Origin: Candidatus Enterococcus ferrettii
Lineage (GTDB): Bacteria > Bacillota > Bacilli > Lactobacillales > Enterococcaceae
Direction of reading: 5' to 3'
Assembly (NCBI RefSeq): GCF_017377655.1
Contig: NZ_JAFREL010000026.1
Span: 1 to 64,000 of the forward strand
Length of the DNA stretch: 64,000 bases
Translations under genes and position numbers: made by a program
Part shown: in pieces, positions 33,152-40,429 of the stretch
Layout of the letters: every line of letters starts with the position of its first letter
How positions within the stretch are numbered: the stretch's first letter is position 1
The notes under the pieces: generated by a model
The model's input: only the letters and a program-made list of their open reading frames with translations
Databases searched by the model: none
Told to the model about the DNA's origin: nothing

Positions 33152-33855
33152 TGAATAACCTAGTATTGTACGTGACGATTAATTACCCGACGCGGGAAAA
33201 TTTTTTTGAAATACTTGATGTTATTGAAGAGTCTAACGTGGGCTATGTGGAGATCGGAATACCCGTAGCAAATCCTTATGTTGATGGTGGTGTAGTGCGG
33301 AAGACCCAAGAGCAGGTGTATCCCACATTAACGCAACAAGAAATTATATCAGTATTAGAAGAAACCCGCCGACAGTATTCATTTCGGGTAATTTTGATGA
33401 CTTATCATGAAGGGGTTGAACATTTTCAACTTTCTCAGATAGCCCGTACACTTTACGATGCGATCCTATGTGTAGATAAATGTCTGGATCAAAAAAACTA
33501 TACGGGTCTTGTACACACTTTTACCCATAAGTTAGACCAAGAAATACTGGCGGAGCAATTAACCAGCAGTTCGGAATTTATTTATTTGGTATCTGGTGAA
33601 GGAAAAACTGGAGAATTTACCCAGCTGCCAAACGAATACATTCCTTTGCTCGCCTATCTGAAACCAAAGACTAAGCTGCCGATATTTGTCGGCTTTGGAG
33701 TGAAGGAGTCGGAGGATATTACCAGTATACTAAATGAAGGGGCTGACGGAGCGATCATTGGATCGGAATTCATCAAACGATACGATGCGGATGGAATTTC
33801 AGGGATTAAGAAATACTTGCAGGTATTACAAGGTGCATTTGATAGAAGAAACTGA
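33151..33855 (+). CDS. TrpA-like TIM-barrel lyase in a PTS operon
   Basis: 234 residues, resembling tryptophan synthase alpha subunit. The segment VEIGIPVANPYVDGGVV retains counterparts of catalytic Glu49 and Asp60; YLVSGEGKTGEF and the phosphate-binding loops GFGVKESEDI and GADGAIIGSEF also match. TrpA splits indole-3-glycerol phosphate into indole and glyceraldehyde 3-phosphate. There is no trpB or other trp gene here, so it probably cleaves the phosphorylated PTS substrate, releasing G3P. GGAGG lies 6 bases before ATG 33151; ATG 33148 is an alternative. It is shorter than typical TrpA (about 260). Confidence 0.7.
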   Translation: MNNLVLYVTINYPTRENFFEILDVIEESNVGYVEIGIPVANPYVDGGVVRKTQEQVYPTLTQQEIISVLEETRRQYSFRVILMTYHEGVEHFQLSQIARTLYDAILCVDKCLDQKNYTGLVHTFTHKLDQEILAEQLTSSSEFIYLVSGEGKTGEFTQLPNEYIPLLAYLKPKTKLPIFVGFGVKESEDITSILNEGADGAIIGSEFIKRYDADGISGIKKYLQVLQGAFDRRN

Positions 33856-33928
33856 CGACTATAGTCAGAAAAAGAAAAAATAAATGGCTTTATGATTAAA
33901 AAAAGAAAAAAATTCTTTCATAAATCGA

Positions 33929-33957
33929 TTGACTCTTTCAGCAAACAAGCGTATTAT
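33929..33957 (+). promoter_or_regulatory. Promoter of PTS operon 2
   Basis: TTGACT (33929-33934), a 17-base spacer and TATTAT (33952-33957), directly upstream of the first T-box. Confidence 0.75.
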
Positions 33958-33963
33958 TTAAAA

Positions 33964-34228
33964 AAAATACATGTCATACAAAAGAGTAGTAACATGATTT
34001 TTCTTTCCAGGGAGCTGATGGGACTGTGAATCAGTAAGAGAAATAATGCGAATGGACTTTTGGACTGAAGCTTTGAATCTAAGTAGGAGCTTCCGGAAAC
34101 TCCCGTTATTGAGAAAGGCTGTTGATAGACGGCTGATAAAGAGATGCTTAATGAAGCATACAATGAGGTGGCACCGCGGATTGATCGCCCTCAAGTTGGA
34201 CAATGGTCTGACTTGAGGGCTTTTTTTT
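33964..34228 (+). promoter_or_regulatory. T-box riboswitch 1, apparent tryptophan (UGG) specifier
   Basis: Stem I carries the loop-E strand GAGTAGTAAC, an apical hairpin CTGAT/ATCAG, and GAA-TGG-A, placing specifier UGG at 34053-34055. The T-box ATGAGGTGGCACCGCGG is at 34163-34179; its TGGC pairs with a GCCA tRNA end, as in bacterial tRNA-Trp. The terminator GCCCTCAAGT/ACTTGAGGGC plus eight T is at 34187-34228. Uncharged tRNA-Trp should allow read-through. Confidence 0.85.
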
Positions 34229-34264
34229 GAATAAAAATCATAAACAAGAGAAGTAATTGGGATA

Positions 34265-34493
34265 ATAAAAATGACAGAAAGCTTCTAGCGATGAGAATGA
34301 AGCATTTTTTACCTGATGAATGGACTTGTTAGAGCATCCTTGAATACTAGTAGGGGATGACGGGAACTCCCGTTATAGAGGAAGGTTATTGCTGGATAAT
34401 CGATCAAGAGATGCTTCATGGAGCATATAGTGAGGTGGTACCGTGTGTAATGCGCCCTCAAGCTGGACAATCGTCTGGTTTGAGGGCTTTTTT
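34265..34493 (+). promoter_or_regulatory. T-box riboswitch 2 in tandem, same apparent UGG specifier
   Basis: GAA-TGG-A recurs with TGG at 34321-34323. The T-box AGTGAGGTGGTACCGTG is at ~34430-34445 and the terminator GCCCTCAAGC/GTTTGAGGGC plus T-tract at 34453-34493. Stem I is shorter and lacks a clear AGTA strand and apical hairpin. TGGT would pair with a G discriminator only by a G-U wobble. Confidence 0.75.
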
Positions 34494-34576
34494 ATTGGTT
34501 TGAGATGAATCACGAGAGGTATTAACTAAAAGAATGGGGAAGCAATCAACTAACTTGGAAAAGGAGAGAACGATTT

Positions 34577-35029
34577 ATGCTGGAAGACATCTTAACTGAG
34601 ACGTTAATTGACCTTAATTTCTCAGCAAACAACCGCGAAGAAGCTATGCGAAGAAGTGGCGAATTATTAGTTGAAAATGGCTTCGCAACCACTAATTATA
34701 TTGAAGGTATGTTGAAAAATGTGGAAGAAAATGGTACCTATATTGTGATTGCACCGGGGATTGCAATGCCTCATGCGCGACCAGAGGAGGGAGCTTTAGC
34801 AGCGGGAATCAGCCTAGTAACGTTAAGAAAGCCAGTTGTTTTTGGCCATCCCAAAAACGATCCGGTGAAGATTGTGATGGGACTTTGTGCAACTGATCAG
34901 CAGACTCATTTAGAAGCACTGGTGTCATTAGTAGATGTTCTGTCACAGGAAGGAAAAATTGAACAGTTTTTAGCAGCTGAACAAGCGAAAGACATTTTGA
35001 CTATTATTAAAGGGGGAAATAGAAAATGA
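34577..35029 (+). CDS. PTS EIIA, Fru/Mtl type (free copy, operon 2)
   Basis: 150 residues with active His66 in PGIAMPHARPEEG. It aligns along its whole length with the C-terminal domain of the PRD regulator at 29556, so one probably arose from the other. It carries phosphate from HPr to the EIIB encoded next, which overlaps by ATGA. AAGGAGAG precedes the ATG. Controlled by the tandem T-boxes. Confidence 0.88.
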   Translation: MLEDILTETLIDLNFSANNREEAMRRSGELLVENGFATTNYIEGMLKNVEENGTYIVIAPGIAMPHARPEEGALAAGISLVTLRKPVVFGHPKNDPVKIVMGLCATDQQTHLEALVSLVDVLSQEGKIEQFLAAEQAKDILTIIKGGNRK

Positions 35030-35298
35030 TTAAGGTTGTAACGGTTTGTGGAGCTGGGGTAGGCAGCAGTATGATGATGCGATTGTTTGCTCAACAGATT
35101 TTAGATGCGGAAGGAATTGAGGCGGAGGTTGATGCCTCAGATATTGGATCGGTGGATCCTAATAATTATGATATCTTAATCACCACGTCTGATTTTGCAG
35201 AAACCTTGCGAGAAACAAGTGCTATAATTATTCGTATTGACAATATGATGGATAAAGCGTATTTAAAAAATCAATTGCTAAAAACGATTAATGGATAA
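35026..35298 (+). CDS. PTS EIIB, ascorbate family (copy 2)
   Basis: 90 residues; Cys8 in VCGAGVGSSMMM. Paralogue of the protein at 31586, with the same length and motifs. AGGGGGA precedes the ATG, which overlaps the EIIA stop. With EIIA and EIIC it forms a complete transporter. Confidence 0.88.
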   Translation: MIKVVTVCGAGVGSSMMMRLFAQQILDAEGIEAEVDASDIGSVDPNNYDILITTSDFAETLRETSAIIIRIDNMMDKAYLKNQLLKTING

Positions 35299-35310
35299 GG
35301 GGGTCCGAAG

Positions 35311-36591
35311 ATGGCTGTATTTTTATATATCGTGAATAACGTACTGAGCCAAGCTGTATTCATTATCGGAATGGTTGTTATTATAGGTATGATTGCTCAA
35401 AAGAAGTCTTGGAATCAAATTTTACCTAGTACAATCAAGACAATGATTGGGTTCACGATGATTAATGTTGGAGGACAGACTTTAGGTACGGCTTTGCTGC
35501 CTCTTCAGCAGATCATTTCCAAAATTTTTAATATGCAGGCTTTCTCAGCGGATATTGGTGCTGCTCAAGCAGAAAGTTTAGCGGATATTGGAACAGAGAT
35601 GGCTCTTATTTTTGCTTTTGGTTTTCTGATTAACTTGCTGTTGGCTAGATTCACCCGCTTTAAGTATGTTCATTTGTCTGCGCACGTTTCTTTTTTCTTT
35701 GCTGGGTTAATTGCAGCCTTATTGAAATTTAATACATCATTGCCGTTTATAGGAATTATTGTGATTGGTTCGATTTTATTAGGTTTATACATGACTGGTT
35801 CATGTGCTTATGTAGCTGTTTGCATGAAGGGTGTAAAGGGTGGTGAGGGATTTACTTTAGCCCATTCGAGTTCTTCGGGATTATTAGCAGCAACATTTTT
35901 GGCAAAAACTTTTGGAAACAAAAATCAGGACCTTGAAGAATTGAAAATTCCCAAAGAATTCAATTTCTTGCGAGAAATGACGATTGCCTTAACCTTAGTG
36001 ATGACTGTGCTGTTTTTAATGGTGTGTTTGTTTGCAACACCAAGCTGGACGATGGAAAATGTTACCGGAGGGCAAGACATTATTGTCTTTTCCATGTTGC
36101 GGGGAATTGAGTTTGGAATGTGGATTACTGTGATTATTATGGGTGTACGGATGATGCTGTCAGAGATTATCCCGGCTTTTCATGGGATAGCAAATAAAAT
36201 TATTCCTAATTCAAAACCGGGGCTAGATATACCACTGCTTTTCCCTAATTATCCTACATCAGTGATTGTTGGTTTTTTGTGCAGCTTGATTGCCGGATTG
36301 ATGGGTATGTTGCTGTTAGGCGCAATGAATTATCCTATTGTAGTCTTTCCTGCTTTAATTCCAACTTTTTTCACAGGAGCGGCAACAGCAATCTTTGGCA
36401 ATGCTCATGGTGGACGCAGAGGTGCGATTATTGGTTCAGTGGCAAATGGCTTCATCCTGATTTTTGGACAGGCATTATTATTACCAATGGTAGGCAGCTA
36501 TGCACCAATTATGCGTATTTTAAGTGAAACTGATTATGCAGTTTACGGGCCTATTTTGGGATGGATATTGCAGTTGTTTGGTGGCGCCTGA
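35311..36591 (+). CDS. PTS EIIC, UlaA/SgaT family (copy 2)
   Basis: 426 residues, the same length as copy 1 and very similar throughout, with identical FHGIANKIIPNSKPGLDIP and GNAHGGRRGAI motifs. Differences concentrate in membrane segments near residues 150-165 and 230-245. This operon has no TrpA-like gene or regulator and depends on the T-boxes. Conservation of the substrate motifs suggests the same or a closely related substrate as copy 1. Confidence 0.85.
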   Translation: MAVFLYIVNNVLSQAVFIIGMVVIIGMIAQKKSWNQILPSTIKTMIGFTMINVGGQTLGTALLPLQQIISKIFNMQAFSADIGAAQAESLADIGTEMALIFAFGFLINLLLARFTRFKYVHLSAHVSFFFAGLIAALLKFNTSLPFIGIIVIGSILLGLYMTGSCAYVAVCMKGVKGGEGFTLAHSSSSGLLAATFLAKTFGNKNQDLEELKIPKEFNFLREMTIALTLVMTVLFLMVCLFATPSWTMENVTGGQDIIVFSMLRGIEFGMWITVIIMGVRMMLSEIIPAFHGIANKIIPNSKPGLDIPLLFPNYPTSVIVGFLCSLIAGLMGMLLLGAMNYPIVVFPALIPTFFTGAATAIFGNAHGGRRGAIIGSVANGFILIFGQALLLPMVGSYAPIMRILSETDYAVYGPILGWILQLFGGA

Positions 36592-36621
36592 GGAATGACT
36601 TGCTGCAGAGAAATAAATCGC

Positions 36622-36662
36622 AAAAAAGCCTAAAGATCAACTTTTAAAGCTAATCTTTAGGC
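36622..36662 (-). terminator. Terminator of the MATE gene
   Basis: GCCTAAAGAT and ATCTTTAGGC form a perfect 10-bp stem; on the minus strand it is followed by six T. It may also stop rightward transcripts, though the plus-strand tail is not T-rich. Confidence 0.75.
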
Positions 36663-36669
36663 CTTCAAA

Positions 36670-38067
36670 TTAATTGGTTGTGGGAAGTGGCTTGCGCTCT
36701 TCTTCTGGTAAACCAAGTTCTTCAACTTGTTGCTGACGTTCCAATTCTTTCAGTTTGCGAATGGCTTTGATCGTTGATGGTAATAGGACAGATACGGAAC
36801 CAATCCAGGCCAGTGGTGAAGCAAAGGCTGCACCAGGGTAACCATATAAACCAGTCAAAATTATCGCAGCGAAGGAACGCATTAGCAACTCCATAATCCC
36901 AGCGAAGGTTGGGATTTTTGCTTGGCCAAGGCCTTGCAAAGTGTAACGTAGAATAAACAGTACCGATAAAATTACGTACAAGGCTCCGCTAATATTGAAG
37001 TAGACCTGAGCCAATTGGAAGACTTGAGTTTCCCCTTTGTCGACAAACAAAGCAATCAAGTAGTGACCAAAAAAGATAACTGAGAAACCAGCTAACAAGC
37101 TGAACAGGATGTTCATAATCAAACTTTGCTTGATCCCAGTTAAAATGCGACTATACTTTCTAGCACCAAAGTTTTGGGCAGTAAAGGTAGCCATGGTAAT
37201 ACCAAAGGACATCATTGGCAAAATAGCGAATTGCTCAATTCGTCCTGCAGCGGCTTGGGCAGCTACTACATCGGTTCCTAAGCTGTTCAATGCTGATTGT
37301 AAAACAACGGCACCAATCGCAATGATAGAAGATTGGAAACCCATGGGTAAAGCAGCATTTAAGTGAGTACGAATCTCTTGTTTATCGAATGAAAAATGTT
37401 TCCGCCCAATTTGTAGTAATGGGATACGTTTGCGAATATAGATTAGACATAATAGACTGGCAATTACTTGGGCAATTACGGTTGCATAACCAGCACCAGC
37501 AATCCCAGAGTTAAATTTAGTGATAAAAACGATATCCAGAACGATATTCACAAGGACAGCCAGGGCTAAAAAGATTAACGGTGTTCGACTATCGCCAAGT
37601 GCACGAATCATGTTAGATAACAAATTGAACATCATCGCCGCAAAAATACCTGCTAAAATGATTGAAATAAACGTTTGAGCTTGATCTAAAATCTCAGGCG
37701 GTGTTTGCATCACTAACAGTAACGGACGTAAAAACAGCAGGCTCAGGACAGTAAGAACAACAGTGACAACAGTGCTGATCAAAACAGAAGTAGCAAAACT
37801 CTTACGAACGCCTAAGGTATCCTTGGCACCGAAGCGCTGAGAGGTAATAATGGAGAGACCCGATGTTAATCCTTGGGCGAATCCAATAATTAGAAAGCTG
37901 ACACTTCCAGTAGCTCCAACCGCAGCTAATGCGTCTTTGCCAAGTGTTTGGCCTACGATGATCATATCTATCATATTGTAAAATTGTTGCAAAACATTAC
38001 CAGCTAACAATGGGATTGTGAAAAACAAAATTAATTTTGCGGGATTTCCTCGTGTAAGTTCTTTCAT
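36670..38067 (-). CDS. MATE-family efflux transporter
   Basis: 465 residues, about twelve membrane segments in two MatE repeats. NPAKLILFFTIPLLAGNVLQQFYNMIDMIIVG at the N-terminus and AALPMGFQSSIIAIG in the second half are typical of DinF/MepA-type exporters, which expel drugs or metabolites using Na+ or H+. I chose ATG 38067 after AAAGGA; ATG 38085 is upstream without a good site. Monocistronic. Confidence 0.9.
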   Translation of the reverse strand: MKELTRGNPAKLILFFTIPLLAGNVLQQFYNMIDMIIVGQTLGKDALAAVGATGSVSFLIIGFAQGLTSGLSIITSQRFGAKDTLGVRKSFATSVLISTVVTVVLTVLSLLFLRPLLLVMQTPPEILDQAQTFISIILAGIFAAMMFNLLSNMIRALGDSRTPLIFLALAVLVNIVLDIVFITKFNSGIAGAGYATVIAQVIASLLCLIYIRKRIPLLQIGRKHFSFDKQEIRTHLNAALPMGFQSSIIAIGAVVLQSALNSLGTDVVAAQAAAGRIEQFAILPMMSFGITMATFTAQNFGARKYSRILTGIKQSLIMNILFSLLAGFSVIFFGHYLIALFVDKGETQVFQLAQVYFNISGALYVILSVLFILRYTLQGLGQAKIPTFAGIMELLMRSFAAIILTGLYGYPGAAFASPLAWIGSVSVLLPSTIKAIRKLKELERQQQVEELGLPEEERKPLPTTN

Positions 38068-38158
38068 CGTTTTCATTCCTTTCATGAAAATTGCTCACTA
38101 GATATTACCACAGAACTCACACAATGCAAGGGGAAATTTGTAAATAAAAAGTATTTAC

Positions 38159-38207
38159 AAAAAAAGCGTACTAGAAACGGTCAAAACCGTTGCTAGTACG
38201 CTTTTTT
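38159..38207. terminator. Bidirectional terminator downstream of the DUF960 gene
   Basis: AAAAAGCGTACTAG pairs with CTAGTACGCTTTTT, with inner ACGG/CCGT. It should end leftward transcripts of the DUF960 gene. Confidence 0.85.
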
Positions 38208-38313
38208 AATAGGTAAAGAAATGGTAAAACTAACGAAAATTCTTAACTTTTAGTATTCCGTTTAGTTGCTGTTTGGTTTTGCAAAATCATTTGCAAAGCG
38301 TTTATTGTTTGTT

Positions 38314-38637
38314 TTAACGTTGTCTAATTTCGTTAGGTAATAAGATCGTTTGGCGATTGCCGTCATCATAAGCATAAACTTCTGCTGGGAATTCGGAAGA
38401 ATAGACAAAAGGAAGATCAATATCCATCTCTACCTCACTGCCTTCTTGTGAGAAGTGCATTGTGACATGTCCTTGCTTGTTTACAAGATCAAATGTCAGC
38501 ATATTGTCTAACGGAATCAAGCCCTTCAAATCCAAATCGATGATAAACCAAATGCTGTCTATCAATTCACCAGGCAAGCTGGAGACTACACCGACAGAGG
38601 CATAACGACTTCTATTTGCATCAAATGTTTCAAACAT
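38314..38637 (-). CDS. DUF960 protein
   Basis: 107 residues, small acidic protein with the DUF960 pattern (RYASVGVVSSLPGELIDSIWFIIDL near the start). The family is common in enterococci, streptococci and lactobacilli and has no established function. No membrane segment or signal peptide. AAAGGAGG lies 8 bases before the ATG on the minus strand, and TATAAT for leftward transcription lies at 38673-38678. Function unknown. Confidence 0.75.
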   Translation of the reverse strand: MFETFDANRSRYASVGVVSSLPGELIDSIWFIIDLDLKGLIPLDNMLTFDLVNKQGHVTMHFSQEGSEVEMDIDLPFVYSSEFPAEVYAYDDGNRQTILLPNEIRQR

Positions 38638-38802
38638 GTTTTGTCCTCCTTTGCGGAACAGGTCTATAACTAATTATAGCGCAATTTACTGAACCTTGCC
38701 TTTGTAGTGCCTTATTGTAAAACTTTTTATAAGAAAAGACAATTATTTGCTACTAGGAAAAAGGAATTTTTATTGTCAGCGAGGCATATAAATTTAGTAA
38801 GC

Positions 38803-38834
38803 AAAAGAGACCGACTCCTAAGAGCCAGTCCCTA
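38803..38834 (-). terminator. Terminator of rplY
   Basis: AGAGACCGACTC pairs with GAGCCAGTCCCT (a few G-U or mismatched pairs), followed on the minus strand by TTTTGC. The stretch 38638-38802 otherwise holds only the DUF960 promoter. Confidence 0.7.
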
Positions 38835-38852
38835 CTTAATTTACTTGAAATC

Positions 38853-39470
38853 TTATTCTTCTGATTCGCCAATTACTTCTGGTTCTGCTGCTTCAGCAGG
38901 TTCAGTAGTTTCAGGTTCTTCTTCTTGCGCTCCTTGAACTGCTGCGATTTGTTCCTCAGCATCAGTAACGATAGTGTAATCAGCATGTGCAGCTAAATCG
39001 CCAATTGTAATTGAGTCGCCAATTTCTAGATTAGTAACGTCTACTTCAACATTTTCAGGCAATTTGTCTGGTGTTGCTGAAACAACGATTGTGTACAATG
39101 TTTGAGTTAACACGCCGCCGGCTTTAGCACCAACTGCTTCCCCAACTAGTACGATTTCAGTTTCAACTTCAGTTTCTTCTGTCATATTTACTGACAAGAA
39201 TTCAACGTGAGTCAATTCGCGAGTAAATGTATCTGCTTGATAATCGTGAAGCAAAGTGTTTACTTTTTTACCATTCAAATCCATAGTGAAGACTGTGTTT
39301 GATCCGTTTTCGCGCAATAAACGCATGAATTCATGGTCATCGATTGAAACAGGTGTGCTTTCCACATTGTATCCATAAACGATGCCAGGTACTTTACCTT
39401 CGTGACGTAGCTTGTTGCGTAGGGAACGGGGACGGGTTGCTCTTTCTTCTACTTTCAATGATACTGCCAT
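38853..39470 (-). CDS. rplY: 50S ribosomal protein L25 / general stress protein Ctc
   Basis: 205 residues. An N-terminal L25 domain binds 5S rRNA (RHEGKVPGIVYGYN, FTRELTHVEFL) and a C-terminal TL5-like domain follows (~95-185), ending in a strongly acidic Glu/Pro/Ala tail. ATG 39470 follows AAGGAGG. Ctc proteins are stress-induced in Bacillus. A minus-strand terminator-like hairpin sits in its leader about 100 bases upstream. Confidence 0.92.
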   Translation of the reverse strand: MAVSLKVEERATRPRSLRNKLRHEGKVPGIVYGYNVESTPVSIDDHEFMRLLRENGSNTVFTMDLNGKKVNTLLHDYQADTFTRELTHVEFLSVNMTEETEVETEIVLVGEAVGAKAGGVLTQTLYTIVVSATPDKLPENVEVDVTNLEIGDSITIGDLAAHADYTIVTDAEEQIAAVQGAQEEEPETTEPAEAAEPEVIGESEE

Positions 39471-39570
39471 AACCAAATTCCTCCTTAAAATGTCACTGAC
39501 CGTTGGTTTTCAGTCAGATGCTCTTAAAGTGACGGGTTATTCTCAGCACAATGGTTTTGCGAAAATACGC

Positions 39571-39598
39571 AAAAAGACAGTCGCGAACGCAACTGTCT
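39571..39598 (-). terminator. Terminator-like hairpin in the rplY leader
   Basis: AGACAGT and ACTGTCT form a 7-bp stem; on the minus strand it is followed by TTTTTGCG. A possible minus-strand promoter (TTGCAA, 17 bases, TAACCT) lies ~130 bases further upstream, so this may attenuate rplY. Confidence 0.5.
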
Positions 39599-39856
39599 AA
39601 AAAAAGTCTAGGTTCAACTTTCTCTACCAGGTCATTACGCTGTGTATGAGAAACCTTTGATTCACTTAGCAGATCGCAGAAATTTACGATCTAATTAAAG
39701 GTTAACGCGTTTTTCAGCAAATTGCAAGGAAAAGCGTTCTTAATTTGAAAACGTCTGCATCACTTTTACAAAAAATACGAAAAAGCATTTTCAAGGCGTG
39801 AGACCTGACGAAAATTATTTCTTGTGCTAGGGTTTTAAAAGAGAGGAGGAGTAAAT

Positions 39857-40384
39857 ATGGATACTCGACAACAAAAAGGGTTCAATTGGGGCTCTTTTAT
39901 TCTAGGAATACTTTTTATTTTGGTTGCATTACTTTCGTTTCAAGATCCGGTAGGAAATCTTGTAGCTATTGTAATTGTAATTGGTGCCTTTGCTATTATT
40001 AAAGGTCTGTTTGAAATTTTTGTGCGGAACAAGGTGAAGGAATTCACTGGATACCAAAGCAAAATGCCGATCGTTATCGGAATTATTGATATTGTGATTG
40101 GGGTACTGCTGCTATTTAATATCGGTGCAGGTGTGATCACTTTACCATTTGTGTTTGCTTTTTGGTTCTTATTGGATTCTATCGTAGGTTTAATGACAGC
40201 CGGAACTGCAAAAGTTTATAGCAATGGCTACTACTGGTTTACAGTAGTAGTGAACATTATCGGGATTCTTCTAGGAATCTATCTATTGTTTAATCCACTA
40301 TCTTCAGTTCTAACTTTGAGTTTCTTGGTTGGTGCTTACTTTATGTTAGTAGGAATTACCGAGATCGTTTATGCATTTCGTTAA
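39857..40384 (+). CDS. DUF308 / HdeD-family membrane protein
   Basis: 175 residues with six membrane helices in three helical-hairpin repeats. FILGILFILVALLSF and FLVGAYFMLVGITEIVYAFR are typical of DUF308. Such proteins have been linked to acid resistance in enterics; in Firmicutes the role is unknown. GAGGAGGAG precedes the ATG. It is divergent from rplY. Confidence 0.8.
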   Translation: MDTRQQKGFNWGSFILGILFILVALLSFQDPVGNLVAIVIVIGAFAIIKGLFEIFVRNKVKEFTGYQSKMPIVIGIIDIVIGVLLLFNIGAGVITLPFVFAFWFLLDSIVGLMTAGTAKVYSNGYYWFTVVVNIIGILLGIYLLFNPLSSVLTLSFLVGAYFMLVGITEIVYAFR

Positions 40385-40392
40385 TTGAATAG

Positions 40393-40429
40393 AAAAGACC
40401 TGACAAAAAAATTGTCAGGTCTTTTTTAC
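40393..40429. terminator. Bidirectional terminator
   Basis: AAAAGACCTGACAA pairs with TTGTCAGGTCTTTT, between the convergent DUF308 and MFS genes. Confidence 0.88.

Noticed and set aside
33148..33855. Ascorbate pathway (UlaD) identity for the lyase after the EIIC
   Set aside because: The EIGIP...YVDGG and GFGVKESED...GADGAIIGS segments fit TrpA better than 3-keto-L-gulonate-6-phosphate decarboxylase, and no UlaE/UlaF-type genes are nearby.
38707..38937. Plus-strand open frame antisense to the end of rplY
   Set aside because: It overlaps the rplY terminator and coding region, has no ribosome-binding site and low-complexity Ser-rich content.
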